Assembly: GCA_023897205.1 (NCBI GenBank)
Contig: JAHWDD010000004.1
Location: 2,666,001 to 2,730,000 of the forward strand
Length of the DNA: 64,000 bases
Reading direction: 5' to 3'
Source: Exophiala sp. HKRS030
Lineage: Eukaryota; Ascomycota; Eurotiomycetes; Chaetothyriales; Herpotrichiellaceae
Made by a program: the position numbers and the translations under genes. Below are positions 10,801 to 23,439 of this stretch, piece after piece (positions within the stretch are counted from its first letter, which is position 1; each line of letters starts with the position of its first letter). Below the pieces are notes generated by a model. It did not search any database. It saw only the letters and a list, made by a program, of their open reading frames with translations, and was not told the origin of the DNA.

Positions 10801-12422
10801 TACGTGATCCGACAGAGCATGAGGTCAAGAAAGATCCTCCTTCATTTGGGTTGGATAGACGACAAGGCCGTCGACGGCGTCATGCCTCAGTAACTCGATC
10901 GATATCCTTGCAGCCCGACAAAACGATCTTTACAGCACTCGTATATTCAAAGCTCGAGGGTGACAATCTCCACAATTTTTGATCTCTCCTCTATCTTCCG
11001 AGACGGCACCGTGCATTCTGTTTTTTTGATGCTGCTCGAATTTTGAAGATCTTCATAGACACGATTCAGAGCCATTCGCTGAAAGACATATCTACTGTAC
11101 ATGGAAATTGATAGCCTGTTCCGAGGACCAGGGGGGGACTTCACATAAAGGACCGCTGTCAGGCTATACCCTGCGGCTATTATCTTTTTGAGAGGCGATG
11201 GCCGATTCGGACAGCGCCTCGCAGCGATACAGATCCACAGTCATGATTGCATGATTGATACTCGTAGGGCTGAAGCGCGCCTTTACTGTAGCAGTGCTGA
11301 CGTTCACCATACCCGTCGGGGTGCTGCTTGGATGGAAGCGGCAATTGCAATTCCATCCTGACAGGCTGACGAATGCGTCGACTGTGACCAGTGTCGACGC
11401 GTCTACAGTTGCACCCCTTGAGTTGGTGCTATGGCTCACCGGCTCCGTCATGCAGGAACAGTCTGAGGCGAGGTGTTGGCGATGATCATCGTCACGAAAA
11501 GCGAACAGGCTGAATCCCTGGTGCCCGAAGTGACCTCTCACACTTCGACTACTACTTGCGTCGAGGCTTCGCACCCTAGCTCGACCTCGGAATGTTCGTA
11601 GAGCTGTAAAGTACGAGTACTCGTACTTGGTCCACCGTCAGCGTGAGCCATGTGTTTCGGCCGAGGAGGGAAACAGAAAGCATGGTTGGCGGATGAGCAG
11701 AAGGGCGGAAAAAAGGCGCCTCAAGTCCCGCGGCTTGATCTCGCTTGATGGATACGACCCAATCAAGGCCACCAGTGCATGTCTTAGCAGGACGGACGAT
11801 GAGCTTGGTCAACAACCGCCTTTGCCAGTTCAGTCCATTACATGACCCCGCGTTGTATGATTCCTACCCGAACAAGCGGATGTCAGCACTGTCTGGATAT
11901 CACGGAGATAGTTCTTTATGTGGATTGGTGCTTAAAGCCCTTGCTCATCTATATCCACCGGCGGGTTCGACCACTCACTGCTCTGGTGTCAAGGCTATTT
12001 CACCCCTAAAGCAGAGTTCAACTTCGAGCCTGATGGACCACCGCCCACTTCGTCTCCATCTCACCTTCGAGAACACGACGAGTTTCCCATCGGCTTACGA
12101 GCCAATCATCCTCGAGTATCAGCACAATTCCTTCCCACGAAAGGGCATTATTTTATGCCACAATCTGGTCAGAACAGGTCTACGCATGTCGCTCCTTCGG
12201 CGGGACGAAGTCAAGCAGAGAATTGTTTGTGAAAATCAACTAGCTGACCAAGCGTAAGCGGCCTCTTGGCCTCTGACCGTGATCTCGTGCATTGAACTGT
12301 TAACCCAATCCGGTATTCAGGCGTCTCATGAGCGATACGGTTTCAGATTTACTGTCCTGATATCCTGTTGAGCCTCAAGATACCACCCAGCCGCACCATG
12401 TTTCTCGAGCTACCACGACGGA
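10801..12422. other. No intact gene; possible decayed 5' part of the regulator gene
   Basis: No intact model. From about 11950 to 12420 the plus strand has coding-like segments (for example FEPDGPPPTSSPSHLREHDE at about 12020, DTTQPHHVSRATTTEW at about 12380). They sit in different frames with stop codons between them, just upstream of the transcription-factor-like gene. They may be remnants of its missing N-terminal half. Nothing else is recognised here. Confidence 0.4.
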
Positions 12423-14179
12423 ATGGCAAAGTCGATCAGGATACAGGAATTAGTCGAGGTCGATAACCAGACTGGTACTACTCAGGGTGTCTCTGCTCAT
12501 ACAAGTTCTCATCTGAAACATGACACCGAGGAACTTCAGCCAACCTTTCGTCCGCAACTCATGGTCCAGACATCAAACAGCACAGCTCAGACATCATTAT
12601 CTGCAATTGAGCGCTTTTCCTGGGAGTTTGATAAAAAAGAACTGGCATCCATCCGACATCCTCGAAAACGCAAATCTCCTGTTGATAGCCACCAGGCGGT
12701 AGAACTGAGAAGGGCAGCCCGGCCACCCAGATTCTCGGTCAACATCTTCCATACGGAACCGATCAACAATTTCCCAATTCCTTCGGAAGGATGTGTGCCT
12801 CGCATGGTTAAGCATTGTAACTCTCGCTCTTCAATTTTCCGCATATCTTCACCACACTAACACGATCTGCAGACCTTCAGGTTTGGGCTCCGCAACATGG
12901 GAGAGCATTTGCATTCGAAGGTCATCCAAAGCCATACCAATCTTTGGTGTTCCCCTTTGCACTCGAGCGCGCAGTCGTGTTTGAAGCCATAGTAGCTCTG
13001 AGTCGTGCATCCTGGCTGTTACAAGAGAGACTCCCTTGGTCCAAAGACAACGCATTAGCTCTTCACCGTGCCAACGCTTTCGCCCAGCTTCGACTCCGGC
13101 TATTGTCAGAGGAGACATGCGCGGATGATGCCACGATTGTAACGATTGCTGCGCTCACAACGATAGATGTGAGTTGTCTTTCTTACTGTCGTATTCCATC
13201 ACACACGTACTAACGCCCTTACAGTACATGCTTGGTATTCATGAAGGCGCAGAAAACCACATTAATGCCATGCAACGGATACGAGCAATTCGGGCCGACT
13301 TGAAGGGTGATACACCTTGGCAGCATTTTGTGAACGCCTCGCTGGATGCGTATGAGATCCCTGACCAGAATGCCTGAATAAGCTGACCAGCATAGGTATT
13401 TCTCGCTCTGGAATTTTGTCAAGGAGCGGAATGCAGCAATGACAAGCATGTCTCAACTTACCATGGAGTCGCCATTGCGGAACGATCTACCCCTCTACCC
13501 TTCCTTACCCTTTAGCACCAGAGTATGCGAATCATTATCGAAGGTCTCCTCTGCGTTCAACGACATGGCATTAGCAGGGCAATTGTCGATTCAGATCATC
13601 GGCATCATCGCCACCTTGTCTGCCATGACAAGGAATGAAAGCAGCGGTAGCCCTAGCCCGGGCAGTCCGAGTACCAGTAGTGCTGCGAGCTCAGCACCGA
13701 GTTCGCCGGGTGAGCGGAATCTCCTCAACATCATTGCCGACCTCCGATGCCTATCTATGTTGGGGACTGTGCCAATAGAACACCTACTGTGTCACGGCCT
13801 CATCGGCTGCTGTTTGAGGCTGCATTTTGGGGAAGAGAAGCTAGGAGATGACTTCAATGAGACTTTACAAGAACTAGAAGATACACTAGTGGGCGGTGGG
13901 AAACCCAGGCCTCAGCAAGACCTGGACAAGTTCCACAAAGAGCACAAGGATTGTCTCCTTTGGATTGCCTTTGCTGCCGCAGATGCCCTCGACATGTCGG
14001 CACCATTCTCGGACAAATTTCTGGTACTTCAACAGACGCTCGACAGATATCCAGCCGAGACTAGCAGATGGGAAACACTCGAGAAAATCCTTCGACGGTT
14101 CTTGTGGAATGACTTTCTGGCACAATATTGGAAGAGACGTTGGCAGGTTGCGATACAAAGACAACCAAAGCCACATTAG
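12423..14179 (+). CDS. Fungal transcription factor-like protein, N-terminus uncertain
   Basis: Exons 12423-12816, 12873-13168, 13225-13349 and 13396-14179 join in frame to 532 residues. The middle and C-terminal parts look like the fungal-specific transcription-factor (Fungal_trans_2/DUF3468) regulatory domain: FHTEPINNFPIP, YLQVWAPQHGRAFAFEGHP, FALERAVVFEAIVALSRASW, IAALTTIDYMLGIHEGAENH, then helical segments ending near ILRRFLWNDF. A Ser/Gly/Pro-rich linker lies at about residues 340-365. The expected N-terminal Zn2Cys6 cluster is absent from this model and was not found intact upstream. The chosen ATG is simply the first in frame, so the gene may be 5'-truncated or a decaying pseudogene. 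Neighbours give no clue to targets. Confidence 0.5.
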
Positions 14180-14867
14180 TTCTACGCCTCTTGCAGGACT
14201 ACAGCTTATTCGATGAAGAATATATTGCACCCTCCTGAGATGGGTCTGTGTACTGTGTGGTGAGTACTCAATTTCACAACGAACGGCGAGCTTGGGGAGC
14301 TGCCTGGAATGCTCACATCAGCGTGTTGCCCAAGTACAAACGAGCCTGGCGCATTGCGCGCACTCCAAGGCGGCTTGGAACGAGACGTGGGTGGCTCTTG
14401 TTTCTGTTTCCGTGATTACCAAGCGGCCAAATACTTTCAGCTTTAACACCCACACCATCAAAGACGCATCACCATCATTCGAGAGGCAAACCAAAGGATT
14501 CGAGAAACATAGTCAGGCTGAAGACGGTCTTCTTAGCGATGCCGAGGCTGACTATGGCTTAATACGGTGCAGCGTCTCGCAGCAACTTTTTCGGATCACC
14601 AAACATGGCAGCATCCCTCGCTTAGACTTGACTCTCATTGAATGCCACAAAGCCTCGAGACCATGCTCGCACACAAAGGCTCAGATTCGCTACGAGTACA
14701 AATTCAGCTGCCTAGATATCCCAATCCTCGCCTGAGGCATGACCACATTCATCAACCTGAGATATATCAACATCGCCCGCAATCGCAATGGCGTTCCACT
14801 TCCGACCAAGCTGAGAACCAACTCCCTGCCCTCTATCACAGCTGTCTGAAGCCCATTCACTATTCCA
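14180..14867. other. Intergenic, no gene seen
   Basis: A 147-codon open frame at 14292-14735 has no domain, no family-like pattern and no splice partner, so I treat it as chance. Nothing else is supported. Confidence 0.5.
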
Positions 14868-16470
14868 ATGGCTGCCGGTTGGATAGATCTCCCTCAAGCA
14901 TGGAGGCTTCAAGATGTACAAGCGGTATTGAACGTCGTCATCGCCACACTTAGCGCCGTTGCAATATTCGCCTGTGCTCGTTGGTGCTGGCAGTCCAGTC
15001 TTTCCGAGACAGATCAGCGCAGTATACCACTTAAAGATTTGTTGACAATCAGCACACTCGGCGAAGCTCTTGATGTGGTCTTGCTCCTCAGATGGAGATC
15101 CCTTTCTGTTCGCCACTTGAAGTTGTTGGCACAATGTATTGTTGTGGTCTTCTTTTCCGTCGTCGCACTTGTGTCTGGTCCCATTGCACGGTTCTCAAGC
15201 CGACGCAGCCATGAGATCAACCTCTTGAGATCTCAGGATCCGTTGCATGGCGGTTTCACGATTGTATCATCAGCACGCCGGTGACCTGGAACGCTACCTT
15301 CACGAGCCTCGACCGCGCAAGGTTTCCCCATGATCAACTCCTAGACTACGTACCCGACTCGACAGTCGACTGGCGATACCGGGCTGAAGAATGGAACTCG
15401 TCTTGGTCCTTCAACTGCTTACCGACATACGAGACGGCTGTCAGCCTAGAAGACGTCAGCAACTGCACCGGTGTCATGCCTGATGAGATTCCGGGTCTGC
15501 AGAAAATCATCTCTACGGACAAGTTCAACACCAGTAATGAAGAGATGGGCTGGTGGCACGGCGACTATCACGAGGATGAAGTGTTAAAAGATGTGCTGAT
15601 GCTTGTCGCGGCAATGAAGAATACAGAGGTCGACGAGACAGGCGTCCAGGTCCGCGAGATGGCTTTGGAGCTCGCTGCCGTGCACATGCATCACATGACC
15701 GGAAAGCCGAATGACGAGGACAATGCTTGCGACTTCGGGAAAGGTCCGATCCAATCGGTGAGCTACACGAAGATCGAGTGCACCATCAGCCGAGTTTCGG
15801 GCCGCGTGGACAACGAGTACGCCGCCTTCCCCGACGGCATGGTACGCAGCTGCTTGGCCCAGGCCGCCGTGCAGAATTACCAGGCGAGGTTCATCAGCGA
15901 GAGTGTCAACGGGAGGCGACCTGGTATTGTGGCACCAGAGGACCTTGTGAGATTCACGCAGGTCTGGATGCGAAAGACACGCAGAACCTCATTAGCGTAC
16001 CGAGGAGCATCAGCGTGCGGGTCGACATTGTGCAACTTTCGGCCGTGTTTTTGGCCTTTGCGCTGTCTGCCTTTGTGTTGATTGGCCTGGGATTGGCAGG
16101 GTATGCCTACAGGCACACCAGGCACAAAGGTGTGCTTGAGAACATGCCGCAGTCGAAACTCGATTGGATGATTGAGACAATTCAAGTGGGAAGACGTACT
16201 TCTGAGGATGGTGGTCGTCATACTTTTGCGTCTAGTCTCGTGAACAATGCGATGAAGACAGGAGGAAATGGTATGACGAAGAAGAGGAGGCGTCTGTTTG
16301 ACAATGCCATGTACCACGTCGATCATAGGGAGGTATGCGGCCAGAGAGATCCAGAGGCTCGAAGAGGAGGAGGAGGAGGAGGAGGAGAAACACTCACTAC
16401 CGTTCATCGTCGTAATGAGGTCAATGGCCAAGGTGCTATCAGTAGGTCCGCCCCTCGACTGGCCCCCTGA
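14868..16470 (+). pseudogene. Fungal membrane protein gene broken by two -1 frameshifts
   Basis: Three successive frames read as one protein of the fungal uncharacterised extracellular/membrane family. Frame A from 14868 gives MAAGWIDLPQAW, a helix (VLNVVIATLSAVAIFACARW), LKDLLTISTLGEALDVVLLL and VVALVSGPIARFSSRR. Frame B (about 15225-15970) gives EISGSVAWRFHDC, VTWNATFTSLDRARFPHDQL, LDYVPDSTVDWRYRAEEWNS and PEDLVRFTQVW. Frame C (about 15975-16470) gives DAKDTQNLISVPRSI, a final helix (VFLAFALSAFVLIGLGLAGY) and a hydrophilic tail coded partly by a GGA repeat at about 16362-16387. Each switch is a loss of one base; no intron of credible length fixes either. Several N-glycosylation sites (NAT, NSS, NCT) fit an outside-facing middle domain. 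Two sequencing errors are the alternative. Confidence 0.6.
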
Positions 16471-16873
16471 TTGTCTGGTCGAATAACCACCTTGGCCCAT
16501 GGACGGAAGAACAAGCAGGGCATGATGTGGGATGAAACCTTTACAAGAGGTTGGCACTGTCGGAGAGCCTGGAGGAACACCCAATGATACTCTCCACCCC
16601 TCTCCCTCCACGTTGGTCTCGAGGATGAGGAATGTGAAAGGATTCGGACAGCGCTATTGAAAAAAAAGCCAGGGCGACGGAACAATCAATTCGCTTTTCT
16701 TGAAAATTTGAAAAAAAGCCCTTTGTTCATCCTATAACTAAATTCTTTTGTCTACCAATATGGTGAATGTTGGGTATCTCTTCGTGGTTGTTGTTTGTTG
16801 TTGAAAATCGTTACAAATCATCCCTATTACATGTGGTGAAATTTCCAAAACCGCCGACCGTAACACATGAAAC
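16471..16873. other. Intergenic between convergent genes
   Basis: About 400 bp of AT-rich DNA with short A and T runs; it probably holds the 3' ends of both neighbouring transcripts. No gene seen. Confidence 0.6.
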
Positions 16874-19800
16874 TTAGAACAGTCCGTCGATTTCGCCGGT
16901 TTCAGAGTCCACATCTACATTCAAGTATCCCGGTGCGGCTGCGAGTGTGTCAGAGAGACGTGCGGACCAGGAAAGGAAAGCAGACTTACTTGGAAGACCT
17001 GGGATCGTTTGAATATCGGCAGCAAGAGCATCTGATTGAGAAGGAAAAAAAGGAGTCAGTGGGCTGCACACGGTCGGAGCACCAGGGGAAGCAAAAAAGA
17101 CTCACATAGATAAGAAGCTCCGGCAGCGAGTCTGACGTCCCGAATGGGGACAGTAAAGCCAGACGGAGCGCCCTTCAGGGCCGGATCGTGGCTGAGACTG
17201 TATTGTGTCTTTGCAATGCAAATGGGCAGGTTTCCAAACCCAGTCTGGTTGTACATGTCGACCTTTTTCTGGGCCACTTCGCTAAACTCGACCGCCGCGG
17301 CACCGTACATTTCCTTGCCAATCTTCTCGATGCGCTCCTGTACACTGCCGTCGAGAGAGTACAGGAGCTTGAAGTCCTTTGGCCTGGATGATGCGTCGAT
17401 GACGGCTCTGGCCAGGTCCACGGCGCCGGCGCCACCTTCTGCCCAGTGGTTGGCAGGGACCGCCGCTTCGGCCCCGGCAGAGAGGGCTTCTTCCTCAATG
17501 ACCTTCAGTTCCGCCTCGGTGTCTGTCTCGAATTTGTTGATGGCAACGACTACGGGTACACCGTACGATTTGGCGTTGGCAATATGTTTCTTGAGGTTCA
17601 CACAGCCGGCCCTGAGCATGTCAATGTTCTCGGTGCGGTACGCCTCAGGAAGTGGTGCGCCTGCTGAGATCTCGGGACCACCACCGTGGACCTTGAGAGC
17701 TCGAATCGTGGCAACCACCACAACGACATCGGGCACGAGGCCAGAAGATCTGCACTTGATGTTGAAGAATCTCTCACCACCCATGGTGAAGTCGAAGCCA
17801 GCCTCGGTCACGACGAATCCGGCCTTGGCTTCATGGTCTTCGTCTGGCTCAGTTCCGGCCAGCTTCAACGCCAACTTGTCAGCTAGCACGGAGCTGTTTC
17901 CGATACTGATATTGGCGAATGGACCAGCATGCACGAAGACTGGAGTGCCTTCGAGACTTTGCATGAGGTTGGGTTTGATGGCATCTCTCATGAGCGCGGT
18001 AAGTGCGCCACCTGCACCAATATCATCGCAAGTGACCGGATCGCCAGCCTTGGAAAATCCAATGACCATTCTGCCAAGACGCTCCCGGAGATCGTTGAGG
18101 TCGTTACTGAGCGCGAGAATAGCCATACACTCGCTGGCAACAGAAATGTCGAACGCAGTCTGTCGAGTATGCCCCTTTTCTGTGGGAGCTTGACCAATCG
18201 TGATGCCTCTCAAATGTCTGTCGTTAACATCAAGGACTCTTCTCCAGGTGATCGTTTCAGGATCAATGTCCAATCGCGCAAAGCGACGAATTTCATCTTC
18301 GGTCAAATCATCTGGGTTTGTCTTATCAATCCCAAGCTTCTTCAATCTTCGGAACATGACCGGAGCAAATTCTCGCTTCCCTTTCTTGCTTGGCACTAAG
18401 CGCTTGTAGAGTGGCCCGTCCTTTTGCGTTGACTCGTGAAACATGCGAGTATCAATTGCGGCAGCTAGGAGGTTGTTTGCAGCGGTGATAGCGTGAATGT
18501 CACCAGTAAGATGAAGGTTGAACTCATCCATTGGAATGACTTGACTGTAGCCACCTCCTGCTGCACCTCCCTTGATTCCAAAAGTTGGTCCCATACTAGG
18601 TTGTCGGACATTCGCAAATGTCACTTTGCCTAGATGTGCACCCAAAGCCTGCGTCAAGCCCATAGTGGTTGTCGATTTTCCTTCTCCCAACGGAGTAGGA
18701 GTGATACCACTGACAAGGATATACTTTCCATTCTTACGGTGTTGCAATCTGGAGAGGAGAGAAAGGTCGACCTTTGCTTTGTACGCACCGTAAGGCTCCA
18801 ATTCATTAGGAGAGATGCCAATGTCAGAAGCAATGTGTGTGATGTGTCGGGGGTGCTGTGACCTGGAGATGGCGATATCGGATGGAACGGGTGACTGCAA
18901 TTTGATGGGCAGCGGGGTAATGTGTCGACCTTTCAGACGATCAAAGTACGCAGAGGCCGACTCAACCACGTTTTGCATTAGCATTGCAACCGTCATCGGG
19001 CCAACACCGCCGGGAACTGGAGTGATCTGGGAAGCCACCTCGACTGCAGCCTCAAAGTCAACGTCGCCAACTAGACGCTGGCCCGACGACTTCGAAGAGT
19101 CCGGGATATAGTTTGTACCAACATCAATTACCACCACGCCAGGCTTCAGCCAGTCTCCCTTGACAAAATGGGCTTGACCAATTGCAGCCACCAAAATATC
19201 AGCTTGCTTGACCACCTCTTTAAGATTCTGTGTCTTGGAATGGCAGACCGTGACAGTAGCATCTGCATTCTTCAGAAGATAGCTCACCGGACTGCCTACA
19301 ATATCACTCCGACCGAGAACCACAGCTGTTTTGCCTTTGATCTCGACGCCGCTTTCTTCCAAGAGCACCATGACTCCCTTCGGTGTGCAAGGGACGAAGA
19401 ACGGCTTTCCACCTCTTTTTGCAAGCTCACCAATATTGTAAGTACCAAAACCATCCACATCTTTCTCGTCCAGAACGGCAGAAGTGATAGCATGTTCCGA
19501 GATGTGCTTGGGAAGGGGTAGTTGGACAAGGATACCGTGGACAGAGGGGTCATTGTTATATTCGGTGATTTGTTGCAACAGTTCAGGCTCAGAGATTTCG
19601 GAAGGAAGGTGTGACAGTGCACAGTCAATACCAGCCTCCTCGGCTGCCTTCAACTTCATGCGCACATAGGTGGTCGAGTCTGGTCGGTCTCCCACCTGTA
19701 TGATCTTCAAGCATGGCTTGTAACGCGGATTAGACTTTTGCTTCTCCTTGATCTCGTTGGCCAGACGCTCTCTGATCTTCTGAGCGATCGCCTTTCCATC

Positions 19801-20088
19801 TATCTTGGTGGCACCCATGGTTCTCGTGCTTGACAAGTGTCTCGTTCGACTCGTCACTGAGGAACAAGAAGAGAGGGCTCGGTGGATAGCAGAGAGAGGG
19901 TGCTGTGTGTCCCTAGAGGAGAGGCCGGAAGTGACAACAGTCCTTTTCGTGGATCGGGATGTCAGGACAGGAGGAAAGGAAGCACGACAGGGTGATACCG
20001 GGACGTGGAGAGAGTTTTTGGAGTAAAAATGTGCGGTACCTGCAGGAGTAGTAGACGTGATGCGTGTACCAAGAGCTCGACTGGCCAT
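16874..20088 (-). CDS. MIS1: Trifunctional C1-tetrahydrofolate synthase
   Basis: Exons 20088-17106, 17031-16990 and 16938-16874 encode about 1029 residues. The enzyme interconverts one-carbon folates: 5,10-methylene-THF dehydrogenase and methenyl-THF cyclohydrolase in the N-terminal third, 10-formyl-THF synthetase in the C-terminal two thirds. Motifs include KLKAAEEAGIDCALSHLP, VLGRSDIVGSPVSYLLKNAD and TPVPGGVGPMTVAMLMQNVV of the dehydrogenase/cyclohydrolase, and TPLGEGKSTTTMGLTQALG, the ATP-binding loop of the synthetase. The last exons give ALAADIQTIPGLP and APGYLNVDVDSETGEIDGLF. Residues 1-90 are Ser/Thr/Arg-rich and presequence-like; an in-frame ATG at 19818 (MGATKIDGKAIAQ) would give a cytosolic-length form of 939 residues. 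Yeast has separate mitochondrial (MIS1) and cytosolic (ADE3) genes, so the symbol is by analogy. Confidence 0.95.
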
Positions 20089-20470
20089 TAGGTCGTAGGA
20101 CTCAACGGCTACAAGGCAAACCGACCGAGAGGACTCGCTGAAGTCGGTCTTGTCAGCTTGAAGTCAGTGACGAGCTCTACAAGTCCTTGCTGCGGACTTT
20201 TGTTCAATTCGTGTGTCATAACAATTTTTGTCGCGCGAGTCAACCGTCGGGAGAAATCATTGCCGAGAGAAAGTCTCGCGACTCATGCAAGTCTTGGCCA
20301 ACCTGCCCACATCGCCGCTCACTCTAAAGCGCATCTACGGGCAAATTAATTCAGGACAACGAACAGCACACCAGACTTCCCACCATTGCAGACTCTCGAG
20401 GATATAGATTTCTCGATTTGTTTCAGAATACTCCGTACCGTCATTCAGAGCAACATAATTTTCAACCACA
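20089..20470. promoter_or_regulatory. Shared promoter region of C1-THF synthase and TIF34
   Basis: The 382 bp between two divergently transcribed housekeeping genes must hold both promoters. It contains repeated TCGCG-type elements (TCGCGCGAGTCA at about 20231 and TCTCGCGACTCA at about 20274). No TATA box stands out and no site was matched to a known factor. Confidence 0.45.
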
Positions 20471-21637
20471 ATGAGGCCAACCCTTCTCCAGGGACATGTG
20501 TGTTCTGCTCAAAACAAAATTTCAATCTAGAAATCTTGCTAACGGGAAACGCAGGAACGGTCCCTCAATCAGATCAGATACAATCCAGATGGCGATTTAT
20601 TGTTTTCAGTCTCGAAAGACAAGGTCATCTGTGCTTGGTTTACGAGTAACGGCGAGCGACTAGGAACATACACCGGACACCAGGGTGCCATCTGGACAGT
20701 CGATGTGTCTCCCAACTGCGAACTTCTTGCCTCCGGATCTGCCGATAACACCATCCGCTTATGGAACGTCCGAACGGGTGAAAATGTCAAGACGTGGGAA
20801 TTCCCCACGGCCGTCAAGAGAGTCGAGTTTAGTGAGGACGGAAAACAACTTTTGGGAGTCACAGAAAAGCGAATGGGTTACCTGGGAACGATCGTAGTCT
20901 ACGACGTTCGATATGGAGACGACTTGACGGACCAGACGAATGAGCACAGTTTGAGAATCACCTGCGAAGACAGCAAAGCCACCGTTGCAGGCTGGAGCTA
21001 CCTCGACAAATACATTATCTCCGGTCATGAAGATGGAACTGTCACTCAGTGGGATGCAAAGGTATGCGGGTCATCTAGAAGGGAAATATTCCAAAACTAA
21101 TCCTCACCACAGACTGGAGAAAACCTCATGAGCGTGGAAGCCCATGAATACGACACTGCCATCAACGACCTACAATTCTCCCCTGACCGGACGTACTTTA
21201 TCACTGCGGGTAAAGACAAAACTGCCAGGGTTTGTACTCGCCTGCCATCTGCTTTGACCATCACTAATCCACTTCAGATCTTATCGACAAGAGACTTGAG
21301 CGTTTTAAAAACATATGTTGCTGACACACCTCTCAACACGGCCGCCATCACATCCAAGAAGGACTTTGTGATCCTCGGAGGTGGTCAAGCGGCAATGGAT
21401 GTCACGACAACCTCTGCTCGGCAAGGCAAGTTCGAGGCTCGATTCTACCACAAGATTTTCGAAGACGAAATCGGTCGTGTCAGAGGTCACTTCGGTCCCC
21501 TGAACACTATTGCTGTTCATCCTCATGGCACTGCATACGCAAGTGGTGGTGAGGACGGATACGTACGGATGCACGTCTTCGATAAATCCTACTTTGACTT
21601 TATGTATGAGGTGGAACGAGAACAAGCGCGAAAGTAG
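20471..21637 (+). CDS. TIF34: Translation initiation factor eIF3 subunit i
   Basis: Exons 20471-20497, 20555-21061, 21113-21229 and 21278-21637 encode 336 residues, the normal eIF3i length. The start MRPTLLQGH, spliced to [20 protein letters not shown], is the family N-terminus. WD40 repeats follow: [79 protein letters not shown], and [20 protein letters not shown] near the end, closing with the conserved helical tail [14 protein letters not shown]. eIF3i is a seven-bladed propeller that joins eIF3b/g in the scanning complex in the cytoplasm. The 27-nt first exon fixes the start. Divergent from the C1-THF synthase gene. Confidence 0.96.
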
Positions 21638-23439
21638 AGTGTTCTTGACTTGTCTATGATACCCATGGTTATTCGATGAATGACGACGTTTCCATATCAA
21701 CAAGGAGTCCCATGACCTTTCAAATCACAATATTACCGACTTACAACCTTTCGAGCTCTGGTCTGCACCGCTCAGCGAAGCATTGAGGCTGCTCGTGACA
21801 GCTTTGTTTGATTCTCAAAGACGCGCGAAATTCGAAGCGAATCCCTCCAATGGACTTTCTTCCAAAAAATGGATAGAGGCATTCCAAAAGTTAAAAGACC
21901 TATCGACAAGATGCCCATTGCTCCGCTCCTCTCTGTGTTGCTCGGTCTTCGCTGAGGTTGGGTTGTGTGCGCAGTTGCGACATACGTATGGCCGCTGTGT
22001 GGCTTTCTCTTCAACAGCCTCGGCCCAACGCACCAATACAAAGTGCGGAAGGAAAGGGGAAGGGCGCTCTGCGCTCGAGAGCAGAATGTCCACAGGAATG
22101 CCGTGATGGACATGAACATGGGAGATTGCGGTTTGTGTGAGGGTCATGGAGCAGCAGGAGTCATAGGGTGGCGCGGATGATACCTGCCTTGTCGACAGGC
22201 ACCAGGAAGTAAACGGAAACGATTAGTCCTGGTCAGAGGGGTTACCTTGGACTTCCGATAGACAATGAAGAAGTCCTCCGAGTTCATTCCCCAGAGAGAT
22301 AAAAAGATACGTCTCCCATTACACTATTTTCACACCGGAGCACACTCGAGACAGTATAATCCCACTGAAAGGATGTAATTAAAAAAGCAGACTTTGCCAG
22401 ATGAAATAGCGAACGACAACACTGACCGATATTGTGATGGATTGCGCAAGGTTATTTTTGATACACTGGCATCTCGGCAGGAATTGCCTCTCTTTTTTGG
22501 TAAATAAAAATATGTATTGTAGGTATTTGGTTACCTAAGAATGGTTGAGGCCTCCATCCCGAATACATCATTGTGTGTGTTTTTTGACGAAGCATCATCC
22601 CCCACATTTTTCCCGCACTTTTTTTTTCGAGATCTCCGTTCTTTTTTCTCCTCGCTGACTACTCGTTACTCATAAACTCGTTAACACTCATTACTGTCTC
22701 GTCATTCTTCAATCAATTCTTTTACGACGACTTCTCTCCTACAAATACATATCACCAGCATCATTCAGTCTCTTGCTCTTCAATCGCCTGTGGCCCTGTC
22801 AGTCAAGGGCACCGTCTCCGTCTTTTCACATTGTGTCCACACCGGCAATACCACCCTATCGCCTGGAACGCGTATGGCTCGCATGAGCCGGTGCATCAGA
22901 CTAAATAACTTAGGTAACGAATCGATCTGAGTCATGTGCTAGACTTGAATTTCGTTCATTTCATTGCAGGGGGAGGGACACAAAAAAAGCGAAAAGCTGC
23001 TTCCAGCCTATCACGTTTGGTTTCTCTCTGCCCTTGGAAGACTACTACACTGTAGCCTACTACCGAGATTTTTTTTTGCCTCTCCAGCCGCATACAAATT
23101 TTCACTCTGCTCAACAACCCTGTCATTCATACAGGAGTGGCCACTGAAATTGGACGGTGTCGTTGAATGGCCAGATCCGTGGACGATCTGATGTGTCTGA
23201 CCTCTGACGCAAACAAGACCCTGGACACGTGCAGTACTGGAACATCGAGCTGCCTCTTCAAGGATTTCAGCATAGTCTCCACCGGAGCGCGACCATAGTA
23301 AGACGCCTTTTGATTGCATGCACTTGCAAAACTACCTAGGTATATATACCTCAAACATCGGGCCATAATTATACAACCGTCGCACCGATCCATCACGGAA
23401 CAAAACGAAACGGCGTCGCACAACCCAACACAAAGCAAG
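21638..23439. other. Intergenic, 1.8 kb, no gene seen
   Basis: No exon chain on either strand. Pyrimidine-rich tracts (about 22600-22750) and the final few hundred bases probably serve as promoter and 5' leader of the SRPBCC gene. No RNA gene was recognised. Confidence 0.55.

Noticed and set aside
11375..11412. Cys-rich reading CDQCRRVYSC next to an 8-bp inverted repeat, looking like a Zn2Cys6 start
   Set aside because: The second-to-third Cys spacing is five instead of six residues, a stop follows three codons later, and no further Cys pattern appears. Treated as chance; at most a decayed relic.
14292..14735. 147-codon frame between the regulator and the broken membrane gene
   Set aside because: No recognisable motif or hydrophobic pattern; overlapping frames look equally plausible.
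15877..16611. 244-codon minus-strand frame with a poly-Ser run
   Set aside because: Antisense to the membrane pseudogene; the poly-Ser is the opposite strand of the GGA repeat.
17144..18193. 349-codon open frame on the plus strand
   Set aside because: It lies antisense to the formyl-THF synthetase exon, whose family match is overwhelming. Long antisense frames are expected opposite such codon-biased genes.
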